A DNA stretch of 64,000 nt from Anagrus nilaparvatae (Eukaryota; Arthropoda; Insecta; Hymenoptera; Mymaridae). A program made the translations under genes and the position numbers. The notes below the pieces were generated by a model. It was not told the DNA's origin, made no database searches, and saw nothing but the letters and a program-made list of their open reading frames with translations. The DNA lies in NCBI GenBank assembly GCA_022575985.1, contig JAKSXM010000142.1, positions 3,038,001 through 3,102,000 of the forward strand. Reading direction: 5' to 3'. This document shows, one piece after another, positions 1 to 12,025 of this stretch (positions are counted from its first letter, which is position 1; every line of letters starts with the position of its first letter).

Positions 1-204
1 AGCCATAGAGCTTCGTAAAAGCCAAAATATTGAGTAAATCAATCAAGGAAAAAATATGTCCATTTTGATTGTTTATAAACTTTAATTCAAGATCTTCTAC
101 CTTGCAATTGTACAATTTCTGTTAATGTTACTGTAATAAAATGGGATAAATTTGACTGTTTTACTTATCTGACTCAGGATGACTCATACTTAATAAATTA
201 TGTA

Positions 205-629
205 CACTGTAAAAAGTAACTTTCTTATATTAACAAAAAAATTCGAAAATTTTCGAAACATTAGTAAATTTTCGAAAAAATTTGTAAATATTCGAAAAAA
301 ATTGTAAATTTACTAAATTTAGTATATTAACAAAAAATTCTAGTGTTCTCGATTTTTTTTGTGAATTCGCAAGAAAAATTGATAATTTACAATTTTTTTT
401 CGAAAATTTTCAAAAAATAGTTGTAAATTTCCGAAAAATAGTTGTGAGTTTACAACTTTTTTCGTAAAATCACAAAAAAAATTGAGAATTCTCGAATTTT
501 TCGATAATATACTAAATTTAGTAAATTTACGATTTTTATCGAATATTTACAAAATTTTTTGAAAATTCACGAATTTTTCGAAAAAATTATATTTTTTTTG
601 TAAATCTAAGAAAGTTACTTTTTACAGTG
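205..629. mobile_element. TA-flanked foldback MITE, copy 1
   Basis: Begins CACTGTAAAAAGTAACTTTC and ends with its inverse complement, with TA on each side. The interior is a near-continuous long inverted repeat of TTCGAAAAA/TTTACTAAATTT-type modules. 425 bp, no coding capacity. Confidence 0.85.
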
Positions 630-718
630 TATGAAAAAAAATTTCCATAATTTTAATAAACAATATTTAATTATACAGTAACAAATATTTATTAAAGAAA
701 TTTAAGATAAAAGATAAT

Positions 719-757
719 AAATATAAGAGTTAATTTAGAAAGTTTTATTAGTTCACA
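719..757 (+). promoter_or_regulatory. Weak TATA/initiator candidate of secreted gene A
   Basis: AATATAAGAG at 719-728 and GTTCACAT with its A at 755. The spacing fits the other five genes but neither element matches as well. Confidence 0.35.
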
Positions 758-792
758 TACGTTTAAGGAAGTAGCATCAAAAAAAAAAAAAA

Positions 793-843
793 ATGTTCAA
801 ATTATTTTTTGTAAGTTGTCTTATTTATTAATTTATTTATTTT

Positions 844-899
<56 letters not shown>

Positions 900-1311
900 T
901 TATATTTATATTAATTCAAATGCAAATATTATTTCAAATTTAATTTTAAAAAAACCATACTTTTACTATTTTAATCGCAATAATTAAAGAAATAATAATT
1001 TTTTTTATTCAAAGGTAACATTTTTAATATTTGGCATATTTGCCATAAATCTTAAAGCTGAAGAAGAATTAGAAAATCTTGTAAATACAGAAAATGATGA
1101 AAGACAAGAAAAACATAATGTAATGGTATTAAATATTTTGGATGGAATTATACATTCATTAGGACATAGTTCTGGTTATGGATATAATCCTAATGCAGAA
1201 CATGGACATAGATTTGTTCCTGAAGATAATTTAAATCCACAATCAGGAAATGGTCCATATGTTTCAGCTAAACCATATGCATCATCTAAACCTTCAAAAC
1301 ATTTTAATTAA
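793..1311 (+). CDS. Small secreted protein, member A of the two-exon secreted family (104 aa)
   Basis: Two exons: 793-810 and 1015-1311; intron 811-1014 (gtaagt..aaag), phase 0. The joined protein is 104 aa. Its N-terminus is MFKLFF (exon 1) followed by VTFLIFGIFAINLKA, a convincing signal peptide, with cleavage probably before EEELEN. The mature part is acidic then Gly/Asn/Pro/Ser-rich, with a ...NDERQEKHN... stretch that matches the [NE]-x-[KR]-R-x-x-K-T region of the other family members, and an HSLGHSSGYGY segment like the LGxxLGY segment of members B and D. It differs from them in having no cysteines: the C-x-x-G-[YF]-x-Y..C motif is replaced by HGHRFVP. An AATAAA signal is at 1377-1382. 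I do not recognise the family; function unknown. Splicing is inferred from frame and from the shared exon-1 layout of the five relatives. Confidence 0.75.
849..896 (+). repeat. (TG)n microsatellite in the intron of gene A
   Basis: About 24 TG units, uninterrupted. Confidence 0.9.
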
Positions 1312-1646
1312 ATCATATTTTTTATTAGTTTTTAATTAAATTTTTTATTACGTGTTATTGTAACAACAGTTGTGCAAATAAAGTTCAATTTACTTAAATT
1401 CGTGTTTTTAATTTCCTTGTTACTAATAAATTCACTATCCAAATTTTTAATAACAATTTTTTTTTTTATAGCAAACGAATATTTTTTATAGTGTATCAAA
1501 TGCGTGAAATCTTTGGTACTAGCGTGATTACTAGCATTCGCCCATAGTGCTTTTGTGATTCATTATGTGATACTAGTATATGGTTCCTCCGGGCTACAGT
1601 TTCAAAAGTTAGACGCGTTTAATTTTTAATATACTAAATATTAGGA

Positions 1647-1713
1647 GTTACCCGAAAATTCAGATTTTTATTCAGATAGAGATGTGTATGATCAGTTTCA
1701 TATTTCGGGTAAC
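1647..1713. repeat. Short inverted repeat downstream of gene A
   Basis: GTTACCCGAAAAT pairs with TATTTCGGGTAAC. The rest of 1312-1854 holds gene A's AATAAA signal (1377-1382) and nothing else recognised. Confidence 0.5.
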
Positions 1714-1862
1714 CGCACATTATTTTAATATTATACATTATTTTAATTATAAATAAAAATACGGTTAGCAGAAACTTGAATTATCCCGTTTGTCACAACC
1801 AAAAATCATAAAAAATATGAATTTAATGAATCAAGATCCTCAATTTTTATTTAAATCTTAAT

Positions 1863-2919
1863 CAGGGCCGATTAAACACTTGGGGGGCATGTAGGCAGAA
1901 AGCTTTAGGGCCTAGTAAGGCGAGGGAAAATGACAAAAACTTAATTTTCTAATTTTCATCAAATTTTTTTTTTTTGTTATATGATACAATATAGATTTAC
2001 AATTACGTAATTGAAATAATGTTTTTTAAATTATAATATATAAATTTGACCTCCCTAGTCTGTTTAAAAAAAAATTTGAAAAGCGGATTATTAAAAGGTG
2101 TAAAAAAAATTTTTTGGGAAACAAAGTTATAACCATTTTTATTAATTTTATAAGTAAAACGTAAATAGGACAAATCATAAAAAAATTAATTAAAAAAAAA
2201 AATTAACAACAGGAGTGTCAGCTGTTTGGGAAGACGATTTGCTTCTGACTTTCAAAACAGATTGTAGTAGTTGAAAAAACACCCCCCTCATTTTACGTAA
2301 ATGGGCCTCCTGGGCCTAGAAATTGGACCCCCTAGCAGGGTTCTATATGCTATAACATAAGACAGGATTTTCTAGGTTATATTCTAAATGACGCTGCTAC
2401 CTTGTAAGTCATCCAAATACCTGAAGATAGTTTTTAAAATTAGCGTTTATTAAAAAATCTTAAAGCGGGACTCTGACTTTAAATTTTCGTATCTCGCAAA
2501 CAAGTGATGGAAAATAAAATCTTTGTCTTGCAAAAAAAATGACGAAATTAATTTCGAGTTGAGAAACCACAGCAAAAAAAAATAGGCACAATTTTTTTTT
2601 TTTTTTAGGTATTTTTAGGCGTCTTCTAGGAAAAATAATTTTAGCTCAAAAATTTTTTTCAGAAAATTCTAAAATATTTAAGCTTGGTTAGGTAAGCTTA
2701 CTCCAGTAACCCTACTTCAGTAAGCTGACCCAAAATTAAGGTTACCGGTAATAAATATTTTAATGTGGGTTTTAACTCTTTTTTTTTTTTAATTAATCAA
2801 TTAGAGAAAAAGCAAAAAATACTAATTAATTTTATTAATTTTTTAAATTGGTGTGGGCCTTTCAATGGTGGGTGCCTGTAGGCTGGCTCCTAGAGCGCCT
2901 AATGGATGATTCGGCCCTG
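1863..2919. mobile_element. Non-autonomous hAT-type element with 8-bp TSD
   Basis: Termini CAGGGCCGA.. and ..CGGCCCTG are inverted repeats. They are flanked by a perfect 8-bp duplication ATCTTAAT at 1855-1862 and 2920-2927. The CAGGG ends and 8-bp TSD are hallmarks of hAT elements. No transposase frame is visible in the 1057 bp. Confidence 0.85.
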
Positions 2920-3673
2920 ATCTTAATTTTGTCTATATATAAAGCGAAATTAGAGTTTAGAAAGAAAAAAAATTGATTTTTCTAGTTGCTATGCAATAAA
3001 AAATTTATAAAATTTTTAGAATAAATTATAATTCAACAAAATTAATTATTCAAGTACTTTTTATCAAATAATAAAATTAAAATAACTTTATTTTTCTTTC
3101 TATAGACATTAATCCTGATTTTTTTTTTGACATTTTTTAATTAACAAAAAATAAAGAATGATATTAATAAATGATGAAGTCAACTAAATTATTCACTAAA
3201 CTGGAAAAAAAAATTTTTTATTTTATTATTTTATATAAAGTACCACATTATGTTATGTCACTTAAATTTTTTCTTCTATGCTTATATTTAATGTAGATAT
3301 TTTAATTTGCTTTTTAATGTATAGATTAGCCTGTCAGTTATTTTAAAAAGCTGTTTACTTTTACGATTATTTGGATAATTAAATGTGACATTTAATACAG
3401 ATGATTTCTGAAATTTAAGTTGACTGGACTATTTTTAAATAATAAATCCATTTTTAAAGCCATTTATGAAATGAATTTTTGGTCCTAATAGAAATGGGTA
3501 CAGAAAAATGCACTGCCTAAAGTAACTCTTGTAAATAAATAAAAAAAATAGTACATATGCGAAAAATTAGTATAAAAATCGTAAAATTACAAAGTTTTGT
3601 AAATATGTAAAAGAATCTAAAATTCTTGTTTTTTTAGGATTCGCGAATAAAATTGTTTTACCAATATTAATCG

Positions 3674-4099
3674 CAAAGGCTATTCCCGGAAAAGTATAAT
3701 TGTTTGGTCCCCTAAATCATATCTAACCTAAGTAGTAGCACCCAAAAGTTATCAAAAAACTCACTGATTCCCGTTTGAATGAAACCTGTACCCCTAGGCC
3801 ACAACAGGCCCCCAAAGACCAAAAAAACGTTTTTTTGTGGGGTTTTTAGATTTTATTTAATTTTTTTGACCCATAAACAGATAAGTTCCTTAGCCTAGCA
3901 GAGTATTATCTTTTTATGGGTCAGAAAAATTAAATAAAATCTAAAGGTCCAAAAAAATTGGTCTTTTAGGATTTTGGGGCCTCGTTGCGGCCTAGAAATC
4001 TATTTCCAATTGGAATAAGTAAATTTTTTAATAAGTTATTGCATGCTGCTACTTAGGTTAATTATAGTTCCAGAGGCCAAGCAACTATAATTGCCTTTG
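3674..4099. mobile_element. Foldback element nested in degraded MITE-like DNA
   Basis: Long imperfect inverted repeat with ends CAAAGGC.. and ..GCCTTTG and arms containing AACCTAAGTAG and its complement. Flanks at about 3520-3673 and 4100-4205 resemble the interior of the TA-flanked MITE, suggesting a nested insertion. Confidence 0.65.
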
Positions 4100-4231
4100 C
4101 AAAAACCCGTTGCAAATTTACAAAAACTTATTTTAAATTTACAAAAAACAAACTGAGAATTCCCAATTTTTTCGTAAATTTAATAATTTTTCGAAAATAA
4201 ACTATTTTAACATATAACATGTTTATAGGTA

Positions 4232-4643
4232 CACTGTAAAAAGTAACTTTCTTAGATTTACAAAAAAAATAGAATTTTTTCGAAAAATTAGTGAATTTTC
4301 AAAAAATTTTGAAAATATTCGATAAAAATCGTAAATTTACTAAATTTAGCAAATTATCGAAAAATTCGAGAATTCTCGATTTTTTTTTGTGATTTTACGA
4401 AAAAAGTTGTAAATTCACAACTATTTTTCGGAAATTTACAACTATTTTTTGTAAGTTTTCGAAAAAAAATTGTAAATTATCAATTTTTCTTGCGAATTCA
4501 CAAAAAAAAATCGAGGAATACTCGAATTTTTTGTTAATATACTAAATAAATTTATTAAATATACGATTTTTTTCGAAAATTTACTAATTTTTCGTAAATG
4601 TTCTAATTTTTTTGTTAATATAAGAAAGTTACTTTTTACAGTG
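4232..4643. mobile_element. TA-flanked foldback MITE, copy 2
   Basis: Same termini as copy 1, TA at 4230-4231 and 4644-4645, 412 bp. An open frame read across it is an artefact of the repeat. Confidence 0.85.
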
Positions 4644-5372
4644 TAGAGGTAACCTAGGAATCTGAAAATCAAAGGAGGGGGAGGGTCAAATGGGACTTAA
4701 ATAATTTTGATTTAGGGATTTAGAATAATCTGGGTTCAAAAACTTGCAATAATTCGGGTAAAGGGACGTGATGAGTTTAGGAAATCAGAATAATTTAGGT
4801 TTAGAATCTTAACATCTACTAAATGCGAGAGTTAAAAATTAAAAAAAAAGCAAATTGTATTGTAATGTTGCGTAAGATTTATGCATTTCACCCAGCCCTC
4901 AGCGGTAGTAAACATGTTCCATGCATTTAGTTTATGTTTACACAAACTAGTTATCAGTTTTATTTTCTAAATTTACAGGGCTAGCTTAGAAATGGGTTTA
5001 TGGACTAATATTCTTAATAAATATAACTAAATTTTAAGAACTAAGCCACTATATAAAAAAGAAAAAAAAATAAACTTATTGTATTTTAGTAAAAAAGAAG
5101 TGATGAACCATTTAACGATTATCCGTTAACAGCAATTATCGACAGGTAGAATTTTATACGTACTATATTTATAAATTCTTACTGAAAAGTTCATCATCAT
5201 TCTTTTCTTTCTTTCTTCCTTATTTTAAACCTCAAGCAAGTATTTTATAAAGTAAACTTGTTAAAATCTTTTATCTTCAAAAAAAGTGAAATAAGGTTAA
5301 ATTGTATAAAAACTATTTTTAGAATTCAATTTAAAAAAAGAAAAAAAGTTATATTTAGAAAAAAAAATTTTA

Positions 5373-8300
5373 ATGAATTATTTAAATTTTTTATTGATAT
5401 TTAATTTAATTTTTAATGCTAAATCTGATGATAGTCAAAATGGTAGCAATGCGAGATATTTAGTTTATCCAATTCCAAAAGGTAGTGCACCAACAAAGGT
5501 TCAGGTGATTATGAAAATTAATTAAAATTTCTGTTAATTATATTTTTATAAAAATTCTTAGAAATGATAAAATTATTATATTCTTTTATTTTTTATTTAG
5601 TTACAATATTTATTTCTTATCGTAATATAAAAATGTTATGTAATTTATGAATTAAACAAAAAAAGTTATTTATAAATTGAAATTAAAAAAATTTTAATTA
5701 TAAAATTAATGAAGTGATTTAATAAATATTAATTAATTTTTTGAAAACTTAGTAAAAGATCATATTCTCTAATTTATTTTAATTTAAGATATTTTATTGT
5801 GGGTGAAATGGGAAGTCCAAAAAAGTTGTATCCCCCCCTCGCCTTTTTTTAATGCATTCTACCCCTGTATTTAATATTCTAAACAAACCCATCGATATTT
5901 ATGACTTAAAAAGGTTAGTTCAAACTAATACGGAGTAACTTTGTTTTTAAAATTTTGAATGAATATTTTTTTACATTTTTACTTTTCTCTATCACTTTTA
6001 TTTATTCATGCCTTAAAGGGATACTCTGGATGATATTCAACCCTAAAATTAACAAAAACATTTATTGAATTTAGTAATAATGTAACAGTTAATTTAATTG
6101 AAGATTTAATTAACTTACCCTCTATAAATAAATTTATAATCATAAATTTTTCCATCATTTCCCATATCAAGTCTATCTAATACTTTCATCTCAATTCCCA
6201 GCAACTCAAAATCAAATAAACCAATACTCTCTTCCAAATGCTTTGGTTCTACAATTCTTCCAGTTACAACAGCCAAACCACTTTGTATTAAATGTCTAAG
6301 CATTATTTGTGCATTTGTTTTTTTATATTTTTGACCAATTTTTCTAATTGTTGGATGAGTAAATAAATCTGGATAATTTTTAATATCTTGATCTGGACGT
6401 AAATTTTGTCTTTGTCGATTTGAACCAAGTGGAGCATAAGCTGTTACTGTTATTCCATTATTTTGACAAAATTTACGTAATTTTTTTTGTTGGTGGTATT
6501 CGTGAACTTCAATCTAGAAAAATGAAAAATTAAATAATTTTGAATTTTTTTAATATTAATTTTTTACAAAACCATACCTGTAAATTACTAGGCTGAATTT
6601 CAGCTTCTTTAAGAACCCTCCTAATTTGCGATTCATTAAAATTACTTAAACCAATTGATTTTGTTCTACCTATTTTTACTTGTTTTTCCATTTCCTAAAT
6701 CGTAAACAGTGGATTAATTAATAACTTGAAACTGTATAAATCTCACGTACCTTCCAAACAGCAGTTAAATCAGTGCTGTTGTCAAGCAAAACAGTGCCAT
6801 CAATATTTTTTGAAGGACCAAAATGATTATTATCTTTAAAAGTAGCAAAAGGTGCTTCAATTAAATACATATCGATGTAATCTAAATTTAAATTTTTTAA
6901 TGATAATTTTAAATATTTTTCAACATCTTCAGGCCGATTTCCATAAATTGGTAGCTAAAAAAATTATATTTTAGTTGAATTTATAAAAATTAAATTCATC
7001 AATCACTTAAAATAAAACCTTTGATGTTATAAATAAATCTTGACGTTTTCCACCATTCTGAAACCATTTTCTTAAACTTTTACCAATCTCAATTTCATTA
7101 TCATAAACTCCAGCTGTATCAATATTTCTATAACCAATTTCTAATGCTTTTAATAGCGTATTTTCAATATTTTCTAATTTTACCTGAGAAAAAAAATTGT
7201 TTTTAAAAAGTGTATTTTTCAACACTACTTAAGTACCTACACTGTGAAGTGATAGACCAATAATTGGCATTTTATAATTTGATGATAAATTAATTGTTGG
7301 TATTATTGACTCCATTTTTGATAATTTTATTACCGTCAGTAAAATAAATAATTTTGATATTGAAAGTATCCTGTTAGAAAATATTTATCAATTGTTTATT
7401 ATTAAAGAAAAGTAGTTTTTAGTAATTTGTAATTACCGTATCATTTTTAATTGTATAAATTTGGTTGTATTGAAATAAAATATAAATTAAACTGCTGTAC
7501 TTTCATTAAATAAATGCTGCAAATTTTACTTATCAAGTGATTAATTTATTAAATAACTTTTTTTCCAAAAAAAAGTAAATAATGTAATTCTTTCTTTTTT
7601 GATAATAAAAGATAAAAATTCTTTTGACTTATTATTATAGAGCGAAGCTCTGCCTCACCCATTTTTTATCACGCGTCCAATTAAAATAATAATTTGATTA
7701 AAATTTAAATAAAATTTCAGTTAATTTTTGGTGTTGGTTTACCAATGGACATTGATTACATAAGTACCATCATGGGTTACGTTATGAAGTGTAATTACCG
7801 TTTACCATATAATGCATCTTATCTAACACAACCTTATGTACGTTATACCAGATCGACGAACCAACAGGAAATTAATGATGGAATCTTACAGGAGCAATCA
7901 CTTGAGACTGAAAGTAATAAGTTTTTCATTACACTTGAGATATTTTTATATTTTACAAAAGATTAATTTAACATAAATGAATTCTTTATTTTAAATTTTT
8001 TAGAAATAGTGTAATTTTATGTAAAATTATTTAAAAATATGCACTGTCAAAAAAATAAAGAAATTATTTAAATTTTTAAAGAAAGCAGAACTTATATAAG
8101 AAATTATAAGAAAGACAGGTATATTAAATCCCTTGTAAAAATTTCCAATTTTTTACTGCAAATATTTTATTAAATATTTAAAGTATCTTAGATTTAAAGT
8201 GCATGTTTTTAGTAAATATATTAAATTACATATTTAAACGTAGACCAAAATGTCTTTGTAACAACGCAATATAAATTTCTGTAATTAAGAAAACGTAATT

Positions 8301-10566
8301 ATCAAATTTCCAATATTTTCATGTGTGACGAGTGCGTACTTGAATAAGATTGAATTAATAGTAGGTATTTGATGCATGAAGTAAATAACCAAAACTTTGA
8401 CTATTAAATGTACTTGAAAATTTATAGATAATAAGATATTGTATTGAACAAAGGTATATATAAAATGTAACCCCTTAGTGTGGTATTACGAGCTATACTT
8501 GTCATAAATATATGGGATTCCTGTACTAATTTTGCACTAAGGGGTTGATGTAAATAAGATTTTTGATGATAGGCGTAATTTTTATATACTGGTACACACA
8601 AAATGTACATTGTGCGTGTTTATAGATGTATGTAAAACAATAATTTATCAATTTTGATTATAATTTATGATTATGAATATATATGTCATTAGTCCTGTCG
8701 CCAGCAATGCTATTTAATGCCCTAAAACCCTAAAATACCATAAAAGCTCCATGAAAAAAAATGGGCGGCATTATGTTTATATTGAACCGCTAAACAAGAA
8801 TCCGGGGTCTATTTCGCAAAATGGACCATGAATTTTGCAAAATAGACCCCGGATTCGTGTTCAGTGGGTCAAAAAACATAAATACTACCCATTTTTTTCC
8901 ATGGAGCTTTTATGGCATTTTAGAGCATTAAATAGCATTGCTGGCGACAGGACTACGTTATATATTTTACAATATATGGGTGATTTTTAATGAATATTGC
9001 TTATAACCTCTATTTAAAGATACGCAAAAAAGTGTGAATGGTATGCAATTAAAGGAAAGAGGCTCTAATTATTGAAACTGCTTGACGTTTTAACAATAGA
9101 TTTTTAAACTGACATCATTTTCATTACAGGGAATGGCTATAGAAAACTATTAAAAAAAAAAATGTTTTCCCTCATAATTTCGTCATTACAGGGGGCGGTG
9201 CTTATAGAAGACCAAAATATATTGGAAAATTATAAAAATAAATTAGCATTTATTTTTGCGTTTTAAGATATTTTAAGCAAACTGAGTATATTTTTTGAAC
9301 TCTTTCCCAGGTAAATTTTTCGTAAGATCAAAGTAAGATTTCAAATTATTAGGTTCTTATAAACTGGCAAAGGAAGTGGCAACCGTTTGGGAAACCGATT
9401 TGCTTACAGCTTTCAAGACAGGCTATGTTAGTTGAAAAAATATCCCCCATACCTTCAGTTTGCTTAAATGGTCCTCCTGGACCTAGAAATTAGACCCTCT
9501 AACAGAGTTCTATGCTATAAGATAGGGTTTTTGAATACTACCTTGAACACTACCTTGAATCTCAACTAAATACCTTTCACTTGTCCTCATTTTTTTGCGT
9601 GTCAACTTAAATCCCCGTAAACCGCATATTATTATCAGTAATTACCCAATTGAAACCCAAATACAAAAAAAATTAATATAAAATTTACCCTATTAATATT
9701 TACATAAAAGAAAACCTACTTTTTACTTAATGTATACTAAAATACAAAATAAATTCTAATTTACCAACATATCACAGATTATATTCAACATTTTTTTCAT
9801 AAAACCACATTATATATTTTTTACAATCTGTATTATAATTATTATTATTATTATATAATAATAAAGTTTTAAATCTTACACAATAGAAATTTTTTTTTTA
9901 ATATAAAAAAAAAGTAGTAAAAATCCAGTATATTATATCCTTTTTGAGTAGTATAGAGTATAAATATCAAGAAACTTTTCTTTTTTTTTTTTCTTATATA
10001 AAAAAAATTTTTCTTTTTTTACTTCTTATTATTATCCTGTTAATAATAATTCGCACAGTCTATTGTATTATTTCTTCTCTTCTTCACTTAGTTTTTTTTT
10101 AATTCTTTTCTTCTTATATATTAAAGTACGTATATATATAATTTCAGGTCAAGATTCTTCATCAGAGGAACAATCTTCAAAAAATATAATAAATCGATAC
10201 GAAATTTATAAAATGATCGAATCGATAATTGACAATAATAAATTATATTCTGGCAAAGGCTGTTTATTAAGATCAATTTGTGAATTATCATCAATACCAT
10301 TAAATAAAAATAATGGCATTTTTTCACAGTTATTACATATTTTACTAACGTAAGTTATTGAAAACTTTATTAATTAATATATAACACTTTATTCAAGAAT
10401 ATATTTTAGGCCCTCGAGCACGTACGAAATTAAATTAACTACTGATGATCAAGAATATTTAGCTGCTGAATCAATTGGACGTCAATTACCAATAGGTTAT
10501 TGTGATAAAATATTTTCTAGTGATTGTAAAATAAATTTCTTAGAGTACTTTACTATTGTTTATTAA
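5373..10566 (+). CDS. DM4/DM12-family secreted protein 1 (227 aa)
   Basis: Four exons: 5373-5504, 7721-7913, 10148-10349, 10410-10566; phases 0, 1, 2; 227 aa. Exon 1 encodes a signal peptide (MNYLNFLLIFNLIFNAKS) and RYLVYPIPKGSAPTKVQ. Exon 2 has LIFGVGLPMDIDY...GYVMKCNYRLPYNASYL, the typical DM4/DM12 N-terminal half. Exon 3 has GKGCLLRSICEL...GIFSQLLHILLT, and exon 4 PSSTYE...EYLAAESIGRQ...YCDKIFSSDC. The four family cysteines (GC, IC, YC, DC) are present. Introns are in the same places as in the paralogues at 50681 and 61670. An antisense aldo-keto reductase gene lies within intron 1 and a foldback element within intron 2. AATAAA is at 10633-10638. The domain is of unknown function; the protein is probably secreted. 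Exon 2's donor (GAAA|gtaata) is weak but gives the right phase. Confidence 0.88.
6115..7315 (-). CDS. Aldo-keto reductase with catalytic His replaced by Glu (319 aa)
   Basis: Five exons on the minus strand: 7241-7315, 7019-7183, 6751-6954, 6578-6694, 6115-6513, all joined in phase 0; 319 aa, normal for the family. Visible motifs: MPIIGL near the N-terminus, GYRNIDTAGVYDNE (Asp47, Tyr52), FITSK (Lys80), LPIYGNRPEDVEKYLKLSL, DYIDMYLIEAPF, SIGLSNF (about 161-167), QQKKLRKFCQNNGI, TAYAPLGS and FDFEL. The family uses an Asp/Tyr/Lys/His tetrad and NAD(P)H to reduce carbonyls in the cytosol. Here the His position is Glu113 (codon 6856-6858), as in the 5-beta-reductase (AKR1D) branch, where Glu favours C=C reduction. 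The usual C-terminal PKS..R NADPH-phosphate motif reads TGRIVEPKHLEES, so cofactor binding may be altered. Two donors (GTAGGT, GTTTTA) are weak. No signal peptide. It is nested inside intron 1 of the DM4/DM12 gene at 5373. Confidence 0.9.
8690..8955. mobile_element. Foldback element in intron 2 of DM4/DM12 gene 1
   Basis: Near-perfect inverted repeat of 266 bp with ends TAGTCCTGTCGCC and its complement; the centre pairs AATCCGGGGTCTATTT with its complement. No coding capacity. Confidence 0.8.
9355..9610. repeat. Relic related to the interior of the hAT-type element
   Basis: Similar to 2215-2400: CCGTTTGGGAAACCGATTTG, GGTCCTCCTGGACCTAGAAA and the following stretch. Ends are not recognisable. 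Confidence 0.6.
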
Positions 10567-11929
10567 ATATTTATTATATTGTATTGGTATAAACTCTTAA
10601 ACATTATTTTTATATATATATATATTTTAGAAAATAAAGTTTTCGGTTTTTCATGTATCTTTACAAAAGACTTGAAAGTTAACGAGTGCTTGCACTGACC
10701 GTACTTTAAGTTTAACGTTAAATCTAAGAGTAAACAAAAATAAACAAAACTTGTATACAGAAAATTCAATCAAACTCTTTAAATACTTTTTTAAAAGTAT
10801 TTTTATAGATTTATATATGGGTAAGTCTATGGATAATCACGTCAACAAATTTTTTTTCATTTTTTGGTTTTCTAATTTTTAATTTTTTTTTTTTTTGGTA
10901 GAATTGACATAAAAGTTTTTGAATTTTTTAATGGCTCATATGAGCTAGAAAATTTTTTAATATTTTTACATAATTTTTTCTATGGCATGGCAGTTTAAAA
11001 TAAAGATATCAAGGAAAATTTAATTTTTAGTTTTTTTTATGTTATTATACTTTATTAAACTATTAAGAATATTTTGTTACTGCTTGAGGAACCGTATAAT
11101 ACCAATAATTTGGCAGCATTTTTATTTTGGTTTTGACCACTTTTATGCATTTACTAGCATTTTGAAATTTTCAAAATAACCAAAAATTGATTTCACCTAT
11201 CCGGATTCTTCTCTAAATAAGTCAAAATATTTTTATGTCCTAGCTTAGAGCCAAAAATTAGTTTTATTAGCAAATAATCATTGAGATAATATTAAATTAA
11301 AGAAAAAATTTTAAAACCAAAAACAAATTACCCTTTTTAAATTTTATTAACTTTAAAATTTCATTACATTAAATTCGTCACCTTAGATACTGAAATTTTG
11401 AATAAAGTTGAGTACTAACTTATTATTATGGGTAACAATTCTTTAGCCCATTCTTTATATGTTTAATTTCTAAATAAAATTATTAATTGGTTATTAACTT
11501 GATTATGCAAATAAACATTTTTGTCGCTTAAAGCGTATTTCAGTTTTTTATTTTAAGTCCTAAACATTCAAATGTATATATTTTTTTTTCAAGAATTTTT
11601 TTTTCTACGTCAAAATTTTTTGAATAATTTGAATGGCTTCTGTTTTTATTTTTGTTGACAAAAAATATATATTTTGTATACAACAAAAGGAGAGTGCAAC
11701 GAGCATTTTAGAAGTAAAAAAAATGAAAGGATTAAAAACATTCGTTTAAAAATTTATAGTGTTGGGATCACAAGGTGCAGCTAATATCGATAAATTGTGT
11801 ACGTGTGTGTGTATTAGTAAAAATGAAAAATCCGTTAAATTCTCGAAGTAGTTATATATACTATATCGCAAAAGCTAGTAGTAATACAGATGGTGTAGAT
11901 GGAGAAAAGAAAAAAAAACTAAAGCTCAA

Positions 11930-12025
11930 ATGTCCGCAACGGATCGTGACGCATTAATCGCTCGTTATTGGCAATTTCACCGTTCAATAACAGCTGTATA
12001 TATAAAGAGTACTGTGTTAGATTAA
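11930..12025 (+). other. Possible unrecognised short coding exon or small ORF (31 aa)
   Basis: The frame MSATDRDALIARYWQFHR.. runs 31 codons to a TAA. It is much less A+T-biased and more protein-like than the surrounding DNA. A GTATAT donor-like site lies within it. No partner exon or known family was recognised. The overlapping frame from 11775 looks less like protein. Confidence 0.25.

Noticed and set aside
4442..4672. 76-codon frame on the minus strand
   Set aside because: Lies almost entirely in the foldback MITE copy 2; the frame at 63066-63260 in copy 4 is rejected for the same reason.
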